DNA of 64,000 nucleotides from Gracilariopsis chorda (lineage: Eukaryota; Rhodophyta; Florideophyceae; Gracilariales; Gracilariaceae). Within the stretch, counting starts at the first letter, position 1, and every line of letters begins with the position of its first letter. Shown piece after piece: positions 31,344-42,028 of this stretch. Below the pieces are notes generated by a model, which had not been told where the DNA came from, searched no databases, and worked only from the letters and a program-made list of their open reading frames with translations. The position numbers and the translations under genes were made by a program. The stretch is taken from contig NBIV01000180.1 of NCBI GenBank assembly GCA_003194525.1, positions 1 to 64,000 on the forward strand. The letters are read 5' to 3'.

Positions 31344-33413
31344 TTAGACAGGGGCTGTATCAAAGAAAGACGTGATCGTCGTTTGACGACGACCCCGACG
31401 TAAGTAGTTTTCGACTCGTCCCACCTCGAGCACTAGCAGCCTTACCACGTCTTGGCAGCTGGATTCACCAGCAAATTTATGCCCGCTTGAAGCCAAAAGC
31501 TCCATCTGAGCAATTAAATTCTTTGCCGTCTGCAGATATGAATGCGCTGCGAAAGAAGCCGTGTTGTTAGATGCTGCTTCCTCTCCATCTGACTCCGCAG
31601 ACACGTCACCTTCATCAACTCCATCGCCTTCATTAACATCCCCCTGGAGAGTACCTTCAACAGCGACTTGAAGCGCGTCATCTTCACTTACTTGTCGGCA
31701 AACATCTACATTAGCCTCAACATCATAAAGCGTTGCCAGTGCTTCTGAATCTACATCCGAAAACTCCGGAAGCCGCTGTAGCTCCCGCGTGTCCTCTGTA
31801 GCCACATGTATGTTTTCTACGACAGAGAAGTCGTCGCCAGCATCACTGTCTCCCATTACATCAGGTGCATCGTCGGGCTCCTCCTTCTCTAGCCATTGCC
31901 TCCCGCGCTCCGCCGCTGCCACGAATCGAGCATCAGCAGCCACTATCTCTGTTTGTGTTGCTCGTCCATACTGTGGTTTCATAGCAGCTTCCTGAATGTT
32001 GCCACATTCACCAAGTAGCCTTTGAATATCTTGAAGTTGAGGCGGAGACAAGATGTCTGTTTTCAGCCATGCTTTGAGGATGACACGCTTTGGGACCATG
32101 TCCCATGCCTGGGGCATGAGCAGCAGTGCATCATAAGCTGTGAAAAAGTCAGTGATCTTAAACGTGGGCCTCTCTGCAGCATCCATTGCTAAGGCCTTTC
32201 TAACTTTAGAAAGTATCAACGAGACGACCAGGCGGCGATACGCACACTTAAACGAGCGTCCAACGGCGCAATCCACGGGTTGTAGGGCTGAGGTCGTGTT
32301 GGGTGGTAGGAAGTATCGCTTCACATTCTTCAAGGCCTCATAATCTATAGAATGAGCCGAACAATTGTCAAGTATGAGACCAAGCTTACTCCCCTGTAGC
32401 AAAGACATCTTGTCGCATCCCTCCGCAATAGTCGTCCATAGGGGTTGGGTGTTCCACGCATTGGCTTGTGCGTAGTAGAATAGCCCTAGATCTCGTGCTG
32501 GGTTCACATGACGTGGAAAACTGCGCGGTCTCATTGATTTCCCAATAACGGTGAGGGGTGCCTTCTTGCCGTCCGCATACACTGTCAAGACGTCTGTCAT
32601 ACGGTCTTTTACGCGCACAAACGAATGTGTACCATTGTCCTCATGGACCGTTCTGCTCGGCAAACAGCGATACAATAGAGCAACTTCAGCGGTGTTGCAT
32701 AGATGTTCAATTGGCCACAATGCTAATTTCTTCTTCATCGTGATCCGGTGGTCAGCTAGGGTCTGCGGAGATATGAATACAGCATCACCCATTGGGCGCT
32801 TACTGGTTAGGTTGTTCCGCTTCATAAAATTCCATGCCCAGCCATGGCTCGCCTTGAACTCCTGAAGCTCTCGTCGGTTGTCGTCTTGATTGCTCCGATA
32901 CATCTGACGAAGCATTTCGTCACGTACTTCTAACGCTTTGACACGAATGACATCCTCTCTGAATACATTTTGTTGGTGCATATATCGTACGCATTCCCGC
33001 ATATATGTCAAAGGAGAAGCCTCTAATTCAGGGAAGGATCCCATGCGTAACCGAAAGCTCTTGGCGATGCGTCGCGACGAGACATTCATGGATAAAATTG
33101 CGGACGAATTCTTTTTCCATCCTGCGACAGCAGCTGGCGAGACCTTGAAAAGCTTTGCGGCGGTTCGGAGGCTATGTCGTTTGCCTGTGTCAGTGTCATT
33201 CTTGGCGGGGAGAAATTTCCAGTAGCGTGACCACCTAATAGCAAGAGCACTTCTTGCTTTTTTGCAAGTGATATTTGCTTTCGAGGGGGCATGGGGATGG
33301 GTTTGGGTCGTGGGCTTACGCTTCAGAGCGTTGGAGATCTGCTTTTTCGTATGGCCAGAAGTAGGACTGGCTCGGTTTTGGCCTGGTTTGGTCCCACTCC
33401 GAACAAAGCCCAT
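31344..33413 (-). CDS. pogo-like transposase, uninterrupted (689 aa), first catalytic Asp apparently Ala
   Basis: The longest undamaged DNA-transposon gene in the window. In order: a basic N-terminus; a helix-turn-helix (HSLRTAAKLFKVSPAAVAGW, about 80-100); a CENP-B/Tc5-type second DNA-binding region (FKASHGWAWNFMKRNNL, about 190-206); and a DDE_1 nuclease core. At the first catalytic position, where the family reads DET, this copy reads NTAEVALLY with Ala at residue 242. The second Asp is D349 (LGLILDNCSAH) and the third D381 (SALQPVDCAV). A long acidic region follows (about 510-610). The extreme C-terminus QTTITSFF (677-684) fits the PCNA-interacting (PIP-box) consensus. Met at 33413 is the first in frame; a later Met could be used. 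It is antisense to the host RT. Confidence 0.9.
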   Translation of the reverse strand: MGFVRSGTKPGQNRASPTSGHTKKQISNALKRKPTTQTHPHAPSKANITCKKARSALAIRWSRYWKFLPAKNDTDTGKRHSLRTAAKLFKVSPAAVAGWKKNSSAILSMNVSSRRIAKSFRLRMGSFPELEASPLTYMRECVRYMHQQNVFREDVIRVKALEVRDEMLRQMYRSNQDDNRRELQEFKASHGWAWNFMKRNNLTSKRPMGDAVFISPQTLADHRITMKKKLALWPIEHLCNTAEVALLYRCLPSRTVHEDNGTHSFVRVKDRMTDVLTVYADGKKAPLTVIGKSMRPRSFPRHVNPARDLGLFYYAQANAWNTQPLWTTIAEGCDKMSLLQGSKLGLILDNCSAHSIDYEALKNVKRYFLPPNTTSALQPVDCAVGRSFKCAYRRLVVSLILSKVRKALAMDAAERPTFKITDFFTAYDALLLMPQAWDMVPKRVILKAWLKTDILSPPQLQDIQRLLGECGNIQEAAMKPQYGRATQTEIVAADARFVAAAERGRQWLEKEEPDDAPDVMGDSDAGDDFSVVENIHVATEDTRELQRLPEFSDVDSEALATLYDVEANVDVCRQVSEDDALQVAVEGTLQGDVNEGDGVDEGDVSAESDGEEAASNNTASFAAHSYLQTAKNLIAQMELLASSGHKFAGESSCQDVVRLLVLEVGRVENYLRRGRRQTTITSFFDTAPV

Positions 33414-33505
33414 AAACGCGGATACGTGTACACGTGGTAAAACTCTACAGTGAACGGTGCAGTACAGTGATCAGTGCCGCCAAATGTGGCCGCCACATTT
33501 AGTGT

Positions 33506-33529
33506 TCACTGTAGCGCGAGTTTACTCTG
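33506..33529 (-). repeat. right terminal inverted repeat, pogo-like element
   Basis: TCACTGTAGCGCGAGTTTAC then TCTG, the reverse complement of the left end apart from one base. Confidence 0.93.
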
Positions 33530-34119
33530 TACCGTCATTTCCGACTCCACCCAGACAAGTGGGACTGGTTTATCTTCCGGTACAAGGGACGGTATTACCA
33601 GTGCGTTGCGCTTCCGTTCGGCTGGGGCAGTCTCATATGTGGTTCACGCAGTTAACCGCTCCTTTCGCCCGTTGCCTGAGGCAGCATGGTTTCAGAGTAT
33701 TGGCTTATCTGGACGAAGTTCTCATTGCACCTTCCCTCCTCAGAACTATAGTGGGCACTACCCATTGCACGAAAGAGAGAAAGGCAATCAAGTCTCTCTT
33801 GCGAAGTTTTGGGTTCCAGCGAAATGTATCCAAAGGCTGCTGGGCAGGTTCGAACAGGTTGGAGCATATCGGGGTACTTATCTACACTGCCACGATGAGA
33901 TTCCTCGTAGCACCCTGCAAAGTAGAGAAGGTGCAAAGCTTCTCCAAGGCTCTCCTGAGAGAGCTGCGCTTTGGACGGAGATGGGTGAGCGAAAGAAAGG
34001 TCGAACACTTCTGTTGTGTGTGTGTCGCACTCTTCTTGGCTATGCCTTGGGCCAGATTCTACACGTGCTCCCTTTACTGGAATATATCAGTGAAGAAAGC
34101 GCGGGACCAACAAGGTTGA
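33530..34119 (+). pseudogene. reverse transcriptase, C-terminal part (DIRS type)
   Basis: Continues the RT after the pogo-like insertion: YRHFRLHPDKWDWFIFRYKG and ALPFGWG, then in shifted frames GFRVLAYLDEVLIA, the catalytic YLDD motif with Glu replacing the last Asp, and IKSLLRSFGFQRNVSKG. Two or more frame changes occur between 33640 and 33780. The RT thumb region reaches about 34119. Confidence 0.83.
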
Positions 34120-34194
34120 GTTCGCTTCATTCACCAAAGTATCAGGGATCTTCGACGATGGAGGCAACTCAGCTCCCAAGAACTAGAGGGGCGC

Positions 34195-34608
34195 CCAATG
34201 GTACCTCTCACACCTTCTGCGGCTCTTCATACGGACGCCACAGACTTGGGCTACAGTGGGACGTTCAACCACCATGATCTTCATCCAGGAGGCAATGGTT
34301 TCTGTTGAGCTCAAGTAATCTGGAGCTGGAAAGATCGAGTCGAATCCATCAGCTATCGCGAGTTGAAGGCCATTCTTCTGTTGCTGCTAGGCAATTTTGG
34401 GCGCAGGACTGTCAAGGAAGAGCATAGGAACTTGCTATTACAAATCGAAAACCCAACCGTGCTTCATATCAAAAACTCTTTTGTTTCGGCCTCCCGGCCC
34501 ATGATTAAGGAGCTGTGGAAACTCAGACTGGTTCTAGATACCTTTAATATTTGGCTTCGTTCGGAATGGATTCCTTCCGCTGCCAATTGGTTTGCAGGCG
34601 GGCTGTAA
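34195..34608 (+). pseudogene. RNase H domain (DIRS type)
   Basis: LHTDATDLGYSGTF supplies the first acidic residue; a stop near 34308 interrupts; ESISYRELKAILLLL carries the conserved Glu; and NPTVLHIKNSFVSASRP plus SEWIPSAANWFAGGL close the domain. This is the usual RNase H layout between RT and recombinase in DIRS-order elements. Confidence 0.8.
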
Positions 34609-34783
34609 CGACGCTTCTGTCGAACAGAGGAGACTAACAGATCAGGCGGCAGCTCCGGCTTTTTTTCGTGGATGGTATGAAAGCACCACGGACGCGTATC
34701 CATATCGCCCAGTAGGAGAGTTCCCGCAGTTTCTTCGTCTTCAGGCATATGCGGAACTCGCTTCAACATGGGACAAGGAATAA

Positions 34784-36056
34784 GTGCGCCTGCTATGCCC
34801 GCCAGTGGACCTGATATCGGCCACACTCTACATGCTTCGCACAACGAAGGCGCCAGCGATGCTGCTGATTCCTAACTGGTCGCGCCAAGCCTGGTGCAAA
34901 GAAGCCTTGCGGATGGCGTCTCGAATTGAGGAGCTACGAGCCCCACTGCAGACCATTTGGGCCCGGTACCGGAGGTTAAACCCAAAATGGAGCTTGCTAT
35001 TCTTCGAAGTGAATATGGCGTGAAAAATCACTCCAGTAGAAGAATGGAGCTTGCAGATGCAACGATGTCCAGGTTCGGTTCTATGCAAACAAAAAGCGGG
35101 ATACTTCGATCTGCGGAGCTGCTCTCTGATTACGCCTGAGGTGGACGCACGCTAGCTAGTCGCAACTCGCAATGGCGAGCATGGATTGAGTTCTTCACAG
35201 TCGAACCCCGCTCAGTTTTTCCTGTAACAGAAACGAACCTGATTGCGTTAGTAGGGTGCCTAACATCCAAACTGGAAGCAGGAAGACGGAGGGTGAGCAG
35301 TTCTTCTTTGCCGCAGTATTTCAGTGCAGTGCAGCAAATGCAGTTGGCGTTGACTCGCACACCTGTTCCAAGCTTTTCCATCGTGTCGCACGTGATCTGG
35401 GCCTACCGACGTTAACAAGAAAGCGAGTTCCTCCAAAGTGAAGTCCACTGCCTTGTTCCAGCTGCCATTCACCAGGCCATATAGGGTTTGGGAATGGCAA
35501 CTACATCAAGTTCCCTTTTGAGGGACAATGCTATGTGGTATTTGCGTAGTGCATGAACGGCTTACGCGATAGCTCCGTGATGTCTCTCCTCGCCTCGAAT
35601 GTTGAGCTGCGTAACGACGAAGTCGTTGCTCGATTAACGGTGATAAAAGGAAAACCAGCAAGTCGCGTACGGCTCGTGAAGTATCGGCGCATGTCCGAAG
35701 CCCCGTCTCCTATAGACCTATGGAAACGGTTGTAGTTATCGCGGGGATGACATCCATGTTTCTTCGGCTTGGACGGTGAACGAGATCTAGTCGCAGAGCA
35801 AACGACTACCTGCGCGATGACTCGTTGTATGACTGCCCTATCTATTCAGGCTCCATCAGAAGGTAAATACACCTCGCATTCGCTACGCATCGGAGCGCAC
35901 ACAGAGCAGGTGTTGTTAGGATTTATTCTGGGAGTTCGCCTGTCGCAGTTTGGATGGGGTGCAAATGGCGGTTTGGAGATGGCTAGTACTTACTTTGACC
36001 TTACAGTAGTCTTGACTCCCGCTTCGTTCTGGGTGTTCTGGTCTTCATCTCGGTGA
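34784..36056 (+). pseudogene. tyrosine recombinase (DIRS type)
   Basis: CPPVDLISATLYMLR and PNWSRQAWCKEAL are the junction region typical of DIRS elements. A core-binding stretch (ASRNSQWRAWIEFFTVEP, RRVSSSSLPQYFSAVQQM) precedes a catalytic part with SHSLRIGAHTEQVLLGF (the H-x-x-R box), FGWG and ASTYFDLT, the last probably holding the nucleophile Tyr. Several stops and frame changes are present. Recombinases of this class join the circular DNA form to the chromosome without a DDE integrase. Confidence 0.82.
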
Positions 36057-36136
36057 AACCGCGCTTCCACTGCATTATAAAGCTGCCGTCGCACGCGCCG
36101 GAACTTAGACCGCTGCGCGATCAAGCTGTTGGGAAG

Positions 36137-36332
36137 TTTCGTTCAGTGTAGACACTCGTTTAGGCAAATGAAACAACGTCAAATGCATAGGAAGGCCGGC
36201 CACTTATGTGGCGTGGGCGAGCCGTAGGACGGATTTATTAATGATCCGATCAATTGCCGCCGGCCACGTTTCTACAAAAGCAAGGCCCAAGTGCCAGCGG
36301 CTACGGGGCTCACCGGCATGCCTCTCTCTCCC
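36137..36332 (+). repeat. right terminal direct repeat of the DIRS-type element
   Basis: Repeats 29573-29768 in the same orientation (TTTCGTTCAGTGTAGACACT onward) with substitutions throughout. Confidence 0.88.
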
Positions 36333-36335
36333 ACC

Positions 36336-36794
36336 AACCCACCCTTTCAATCATGTATCTCTCTTTGCTTTATTGATGGGCACGCTGCCTGGCTGTACTA
36401 CGTGACAAAATGGAAGTGCATGCACGACTGCCTGTAATAGGAGCAAGACGGGTGGTCCACTGAAAAGGGGGCTTCCTTCCTTGCACGAGTGTGCTCAGAC
36501 ATCTTCAGCGTACGCCGGAGACTAACGGCGCACTCACCAATACGTCAAGATGCGGAGACTGAGGTGAGGGGCGTGAATTCGTGACCAGTATTTATACCCG
36601 AAACTTTGGCGCACGGGCACCGGAGGTTCTGTGTTCGAAGCCTTCCAGGCACGCCCTATCATTCAGTAGACTGCTCTAGAACAGCACAGGCATTCTGCGA
36701 GAGTGGCCGTTCTGAAGGTTTAGTACCGTAAAGAAAATTTGTTTCACGAGGTAGAAGGTCATTTTACCAAAGTAAGAAACTTCTTTAAACCCTA
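36336..36794. other. unassigned spacer
   Basis: No coding signal or repeat recognised between the DIRS-type element and the mariner relic. Confidence 0.4.
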
Positions 36795-38032
36795 CAGAAC
36801 AGTGGTAAATACACGAAACAAAAATAAATAAACTTCCACAAAAACCGCATCATATTCAAACCAGCTTTAGCAAATCACTAGATTTTTATCACCATCAAAT
36901 AAACAGTTCTTTGCTCCATTTTGACGACTTCCTTTCAGCTCTTTGGCAAACCAAACAGGCTAAAGGCACTCGTCTTTGTGAATTCGAACTTGGCCAGATT
37001 CATGCCCTGAGACATGAAGAAATGCCTCTTCGACAAATTGCTGACACTATCAACCGCTCCCTAAGACTAGTACAGTCAGCACTAAGACGCAGAACAATAT
37101 CTAAACTGCATAGAAACATCAAGGAGAATTCCAAGATGTCAGTGCAACAGAAGAGAGTCCTAGTAAGGGAAGTCTCTAAAGGAATTCAATCTGCTTCTGA
37201 ACTAAAATATTCCCCCCGTTTACCCATCATGGTGTAAAGAGTTCAGAACTTACTATCCCAATGTGAACATCTTCAATATTGCAAAATGGACACTGGTCTA
37301 TTAATGACTCAGAAGCATAAAACCGCACGTATAGAATATGCACGGCGTAATATATCTCGTGGGGACTGTTTTTGGTGCAAGGTGATTTTCAGCGATGAGA
37401 AAAAATTTAATTTAGATGGTCCCGATGGATTTGCATACTATTGGCATGATCTTCGGAAGTAACCTCAACGATTTTCTAAGCGTCAAAATGGAGGAGATTC
37501 GTTTATGGTATGGGGAGCAATATCTTTCTATGGAGGCTGTGCCTTGGTTTTTATTACTACAAAAAAAATTCTACAAAGTACTGTGAGGGACTAGAGTCTA
37601 CTTTACTAATACGGGTAGGTGGTGTGTTTGGCGAAGAACGGACTTGGCACTTTCAACAGCATACTGCTTCCATACGTACCTCTATCTACACGAGGAACTG
37701 GCTGCATTCCAGGAATATAGCCGTTCTACCCTGGCTCGCAAAGTCCCTAGATTTGGACATTCTTGAAAATGTATGGGGACTTATGGCTAGGCGTGTTTAT
37801 GCACGTGGAAAGCAGTACAATAATGTTACTGAGCTGAAAGACACTATCAACTATCATTGCTGTATGACACGATATAGCTGGAGATTACCTTCAACAGCTG
37901 TACAGGTCTATACCGAGAAGGCTCCTTCCTGTTATGGATAAGAAGGGGGATGCTAGTAAGTACTGATTTATGCGTAGATGCACGTAAAGTACAGTATATT
38001 TGTTGTTCTTTCGTGTATTTATAACTGTTTCG
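36795..38032 (+). mobile_element. Tc1/mariner relic with TIRs, 1,238 bp
   Basis: The left end CAGAACAGTGGTAAATACAC and the right end (reversed) CGAAACAGTTATAAATACAC form imperfect inverted repeats, each bordered by TA (36793-36794 and 38033-38034). The length is typical for Tc1/mariner. Confidence 0.82.
36911..37942 (+). pseudogene. Tc1/mariner transposase, decayed
   Basis: The N-terminal helix-turn-helix region includes ELGQIHALRHEEMPLRQIAD. The central part shows VIFSDEKKFNLDGPDGFAY (first Asp) and DSFMVWGAIS. The C-terminal part shows ENVWGLMARRVYARGKQY, with the catalytic Glu. The stretch with the second Asp (between 37580 and 37680) is damaged: readable flanks occur in different frames. 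Stops at 37235 and 37460 and several frameshifts make it inactive. It is related to the split mariner at 11793-23912 (both have the ARRVYA.. tail) but is a separate, more diverged copy. Confidence 0.85.
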
Positions 38033-39057
38033 TAGAAATAAGTACAGATCAGGTGTACGTGTTTGACAGGCGACCGGGAGATTTTATATCTACCTACTCA
38101 CTACCTCTGTTTCTGGTTAGGAGTGCGAGAATGGTCTGGTATGTGGCGAGAAAAAAGCAGAGTAGGGTGTATTTATTATCGTTTCGCGCACTGTATGAGA
38201 GCTCGGGTTCAACATCTGTGACTTGTAGGTCAATGGCTGAGATACATATCTTCCACTCATTGAGCGAGAAGTCTCAACATCTTCGATGCTGCAGAAATGG
38301 CGCGCTTTGGCTATTCAAAATCGTCCCGTCCCATTGCCGTGGATTTTCTGTCGGTTTTTCTTTCTCTCTGTCCCCCATTCCGTTGCTTTTCTCTCATCCA
38401 AAACTTCTTGACCTGTTCGTTGCAAAGACATTATGTTCCCCACGCTTTATCAAAGTTCTCTCTTTGCATTTTTCTTAACATCTTTCTAATAAAGCGTAAA
38501 ATCTTGTATCAAATAAGCAAAAAGCGTTCAGATGCAAGACTTGTGTTGATCTCTGTATGCTTTATAATTTTTATTACAAAGTTTCCCAACAACTTATCAC
38601 CTATCTGTGGGTGAAATTGTTCTACATTCTAACTACTTTTGTGCCTTTCAAGGATCTGCAGAGCGTTCTATATTGCTTCATAAACCTCTTTTCTGAAGCG
38701 TTCTGCTCCTTGGAAAGATTGATTGTGAGATTGATCCCCCAAACATCCACTATCAGTTTGACTTCTTTTGCAGCGAATCGTTGTAAGAAGAGCATTTTAC
38801 GCTTCACTCTGCGCCCATTAGCCTTCTTTCGGGTCTCCTTGAAGGGAAGAGAAGTGTTTGTCTATTTCATACGTTCTATTTGTTTTCCAAGATTATTAGA
38901 AAGGTTATATATCTTATAAACATTTTGAGCTAGATGTAGTCCATCATTTTATTTATGAATGGCCAATCAAAGTACCTGCTGCGTATGATCCCTGGCATAT
39001 GGACCGAAACCGGAGTTCACTCGTTTCATTCGATCAAAGAATGCTTGCGAGTAAGAC
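38033..39057. other. AT-rich spacer
   Basis: AT-rich DNA with long open frames on the plus strand made of Leu/Phe/Ser-rich, low-information sequence. I see no conserved motif and treat it as non-coding. Confidence 0.4.
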
Positions 39058-39835
39058 TGTGGTGCAATGACCGCAAGCGAAAGAACACAAAAAGACGTTT
39101 GGGATGTTTCCTCACTAGAGGTGAACCCAGTTGGGTAGAGCCCTCCCAGAGGTGGCACGACTATATCAGTTCGTAATGCATAGGCCTTCCCTTGCGGCCT
39201 GTGCAGGGAGGTTGAGGTATAAATCGGGTATCCCTGGAAGCGGTGTGTGTGGGTGAGCGTCCTCGAGAGAGATAAAGTCTCCATGCAAGTCGCACATGCC
39301 AACACGGGCGACAGGCAGCCAGATCGCCACCCTGTAAAGGAAAGTAGGAAAGAGGAAACTCAATCTCGAGAGTACGGACGGAGGTAAACGGCAGTGACGG
39401 CAAGTAACCCTGATGCAAAGGCCAATACCCAAGCGGTTGTAATAATATTCCAAATACTGGAGTCGTTCAGACAGGCAAGGGGGATAGACTTTGCTTAAAG
39501 TATGGTACTTCCCCCAAAGGAGGGTTAGAGCGCCAGCGAAGGCGGTGAGGTCTATAGCCAATTTACGAGGTTGGGTTCCTTTTTGAGAAAGGTTTACTTG
39601 TGCGACTGTAACTCGATGGTGCGCTAAGTAGTACCCATCCCAGAAATGGGTGTAGAATAATAAATATAAATAACCAAAATTACTACACATTGGTGGTTCA
39701 TGCCAATTAACTCTTTCGTTTCAGATGTGTCAAATCCACTACTAGTGGTCGTATTTTATACAAAAACTATATTATTAAAACATTTGGGAAATCAACCAAG
39801 TGCCAAAAATGCTGCCCTGAGGGCGTTGCACTTAT
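39058..39835 (-). repeat. 3' LTR of element 3 (family A)
   Basis: Reverse-strand copy of the element 1 LTR: begins ATAAGTGCAACGCCCTCAGG (minus strand, from 39835) and ends CATTGCACCACA at 39058. Shared blocks include ACACCCATTTCTGGGATGG and GAACCCAACCT.GTAAATTGGCT. Length 778 bp. Confidence 0.85.
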
Positions 39836-40044
39836 TCCCTTCGTCATTCTGGAAACCAACCAAGGACGCGGGCGAATGGCAGCGGAAAATGGGTTGTAAA
39901 ACTTCATGCCTCTCCGGATCACAGGTTTAGACGTCTGCTTTAGAGACAGAACCTTCTGCAAAGGCAGTAAATCATCGTCCCATAAGTGCAAGCTTTTCAC
40001 CCTCCACCCCACCGCACTCAGATCCCATTCTTTTAGAGGGAACT

Positions 40045-41766
40045 ATGAGCAACAATAACACCCAACCTCCGGGAGCGACTCCATTCGGAAACTCCACAAC
40101 TGGGTTCCAGTCAGTGCCCCTACCGCAATGGAGTCAACCTCCAGCACAGCCAAACAACATTGAGCAGCGTCCCAGCATGGGTTGCAACTTCCACCAGCAG
40201 TGGTGCCTTCCTGGCCCATGCCGGCTATGAAATGGGCATGATATAACGCACTCGTACGGTTACCTCCTATTAATCGGTGTCATGCCTCCTGCTTCCAGCT
40301 TGCGCTATAGTTCGATTCAGTTGCTGCCCTCGATGAAGAATTGATTTCCGCATACGGGGATGGCTCTGGCACCCTATCAGGAGAGCTGCAGAACTTACTC
40401 AACACGTCATGGGATTGGCTGCATCGGATCACGATCCGGAACCCGATACACCATACCCGAAGGACCACGGGAGAATCAGTGGCTGTGGCTTATGCGGCTC
40501 TTCTGCTGATCGTATAACAACGGCAAAGCCGAACTCATTTCGATTTTCCGGTTCCAAACGGTAACGCCTTCGATGTCAGCCTGGTCTGCACGCACGGCGA
40601 GATCTGCTACTGCAAATGTCCGGCCGAGCTTCAAACCCTGGCGTGGAGGACGTTTCCCGCAGCGTGGCAAGAAGCCCTGTGTTGGGGACAATCGATGCTT
40701 TGCGCTGAGCTGAGGTACCCTTCCTGGCAGTCCCGTTCCAACTTACCCCAAAATCTCATCGGTTATGAACGGCGATGGCGATCCCGACTCAGGTACTTTG
40801 TCCCGTACCAAAATGTGGAGATTGAGAGAGTTGCTCCGGCTCAAAGACAGGGTCGGTACGTCACGCTCCCCGAGTGGTGGCAGTTCTACGACGCATGCCT
40901 GGGTTGCTACGTTCAGCTCCCGCCGGCACTCCTATACTTCAGTTCATTCCTGATTCAGGATCTCTGGTGGGGGCTTTGGGTGGTAATTCTCACCGAGTGG
41001 GCTGCCCACACTGCGGCTTACAACCTCGCTGAGGTTTAGGAACAGTACCGACTGTGGTTCATCCAGCCACGTGTGCTGGCCGGTTTCCACACCTTGGACG
41101 TCAGTGTACTCCCTTGGGGGTCATGCCAACCATGAGGAGGTACCCCACTTCCTTGTCCTTCTTCACAGTATGGACTCGAGCGACTTCCCACTGGAGTAAA
41201 GCGCTTGGCTCGACGGCAGCGGTGGTGGTACCGATGTTCCAGTCATGGGTAGAAACACCGCCCTCGCGAGCGATTTTATCTACTTTTAACCATCGGAGTT
41301 CCGTGAGATTTCGTCCCAGGAAGCCAGAGCACCCCGCAATGCACAACGGCACGTTCCGTAACATCACCCGATTGGGTATGGGAATTGGGACGACTATTAC
41401 CGCTCGTAGAGCGGGGATGACCTAATGGTAGATAACGAAGCCGACGAGCGGGAGGACATGGAGCTAGATTCTGCGGAAATGGTCGTAGAATCCCCGGAGG
41501 AGGCACTTCCAGTTCCCAGTCCCCCCACTGCGAGCTCAAGGCTTTCATAGCCTAGGGAAGACATGTTCAATGAAAGCCATATCATTGCCCGCTTCCTCCA
41601 CGGAGCGGGTTTGGGCGCGGCCAAAATCTCGGGTGATGTCACCGCGATGGCGGATGCATTAGCTTACCGCCTTGCCAGTGTTAATGCCCCGAACGATGGG
41701 GAGGAGTCTAACCTCTGGTCCAGGATCCTGGTCTCACTCTCTGGCTTAGCCAGTAGCGTAGTGTAG
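40045..41766 (+). pseudogene. antisense ORF (aORF) of element 3
   Basis: This is the third copy of the unknown antisense gene, again opposite to gag-pol and next to the 3' LTR. Met at 40045 (MSNNNTQPPG...TTGFQSVPLPQ) aligns with MNNDNN...TTGFRSVPLPQ of element 1. Later blocks are YERRWRSRLRYFVPYQNVEI, GRYVTLPEWW, YVQLPPALLYF, LTEWAAHTAAYNL and, at the end, HIIARFLHGAGLGAAKISGD with MADALAYRLA. Several frameshifts and stops (for example at 41038) make it a pseudogene. The end block shows the original C-terminus that is frameshifted away in element 1. Confidence 0.85.
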
Positions 41767-41902
41767 AATGTTTACAGAAGCGCACGGCTGCTGAATAAAC
41801 TTTCCGGTTTAGAACGGCGTTCTCTCGTTAATTCTCGTACTTGACGGAGCCCTTCCAAAGAGCATACTTTTGTTTCCTATCTTCCCCGATTTTGCGGCAT
41901 TC

Positions 41903-42028
41903 TTATCCCATTTGCGCGACGCACAGCGTAGCTGGAGTTGCGGTTTCTGCGCTGCCATGATATTGGACCACCTTCGAAGCGGGAAGATGTTCGATGGGAT
42001 TTATGGTATCCCAGTTTGGGGCATATCC
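41903..42028 (-). pseudogene. chromodomain end, element 3
   Basis: The minus strand reads GYAPNWDTINPIEHLPASKV then VQYH, aligning with GYDPSGDTWEPIEHLPRSQV of element 1, and stops at 41903. Trp of the WEP motif is changed to Asn-Pro context, so it is decayed. The upstream half of the domain was not recovered cleanly. Confidence 0.75.

Larger units (their letters stand above)
31021..33529 (-). mobile_element. pogo-like DNA transposon, 2,509 bp, with TIRs and TA duplication
   Basis: Terminal inverted repeats of at least 24 bp start CAGAGTAAACTCGCGCTAC at both ends, with one mismatch in the first 24 bp; TA flanks both sides (31019-31020 and 33530-33531). TA duplication, DDE_1 transposase and subterminal repeats fit the pogo branch of the Tc1/mariner superfamily. 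It carries one long gene on the minus strand. Confidence 0.94.
29573..36335 (+). mobile_element. tyrosine-recombinase retrotransposon (DIRS/Ngaro type)
   Basis: The order is a terminal direct repeat, a gag-like frame, reverse transcriptase, RNase H, a tyrosine recombinase and a second terminal direct repeat. The recombinase replaces the DDE integrase, which defines the DIRS order; terminal repeats in direct orientation fit the Ngaro/PAT type better than classical DIRS-1, whose ends are inverted. All frames carry stops. The RT is split by a pogo-like transposon at 31021-33529. Host size without that insertion is about 4.25 kb. Confidence 0.85.

Noticed and set aside
31789-33225. Plus-strand frames inside the pogo-like transposase gene
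   Set aside because: Shadows of the 689-codon minus-strand gene with no family resemblance.
38033-39057. Plus-strand frames of 100-166 codons rich in Leu, Phe and Ser that look membrane-like
   Set aside because: They arise from AT-rich DNA, overlap in several frames and contain no conserved motif.
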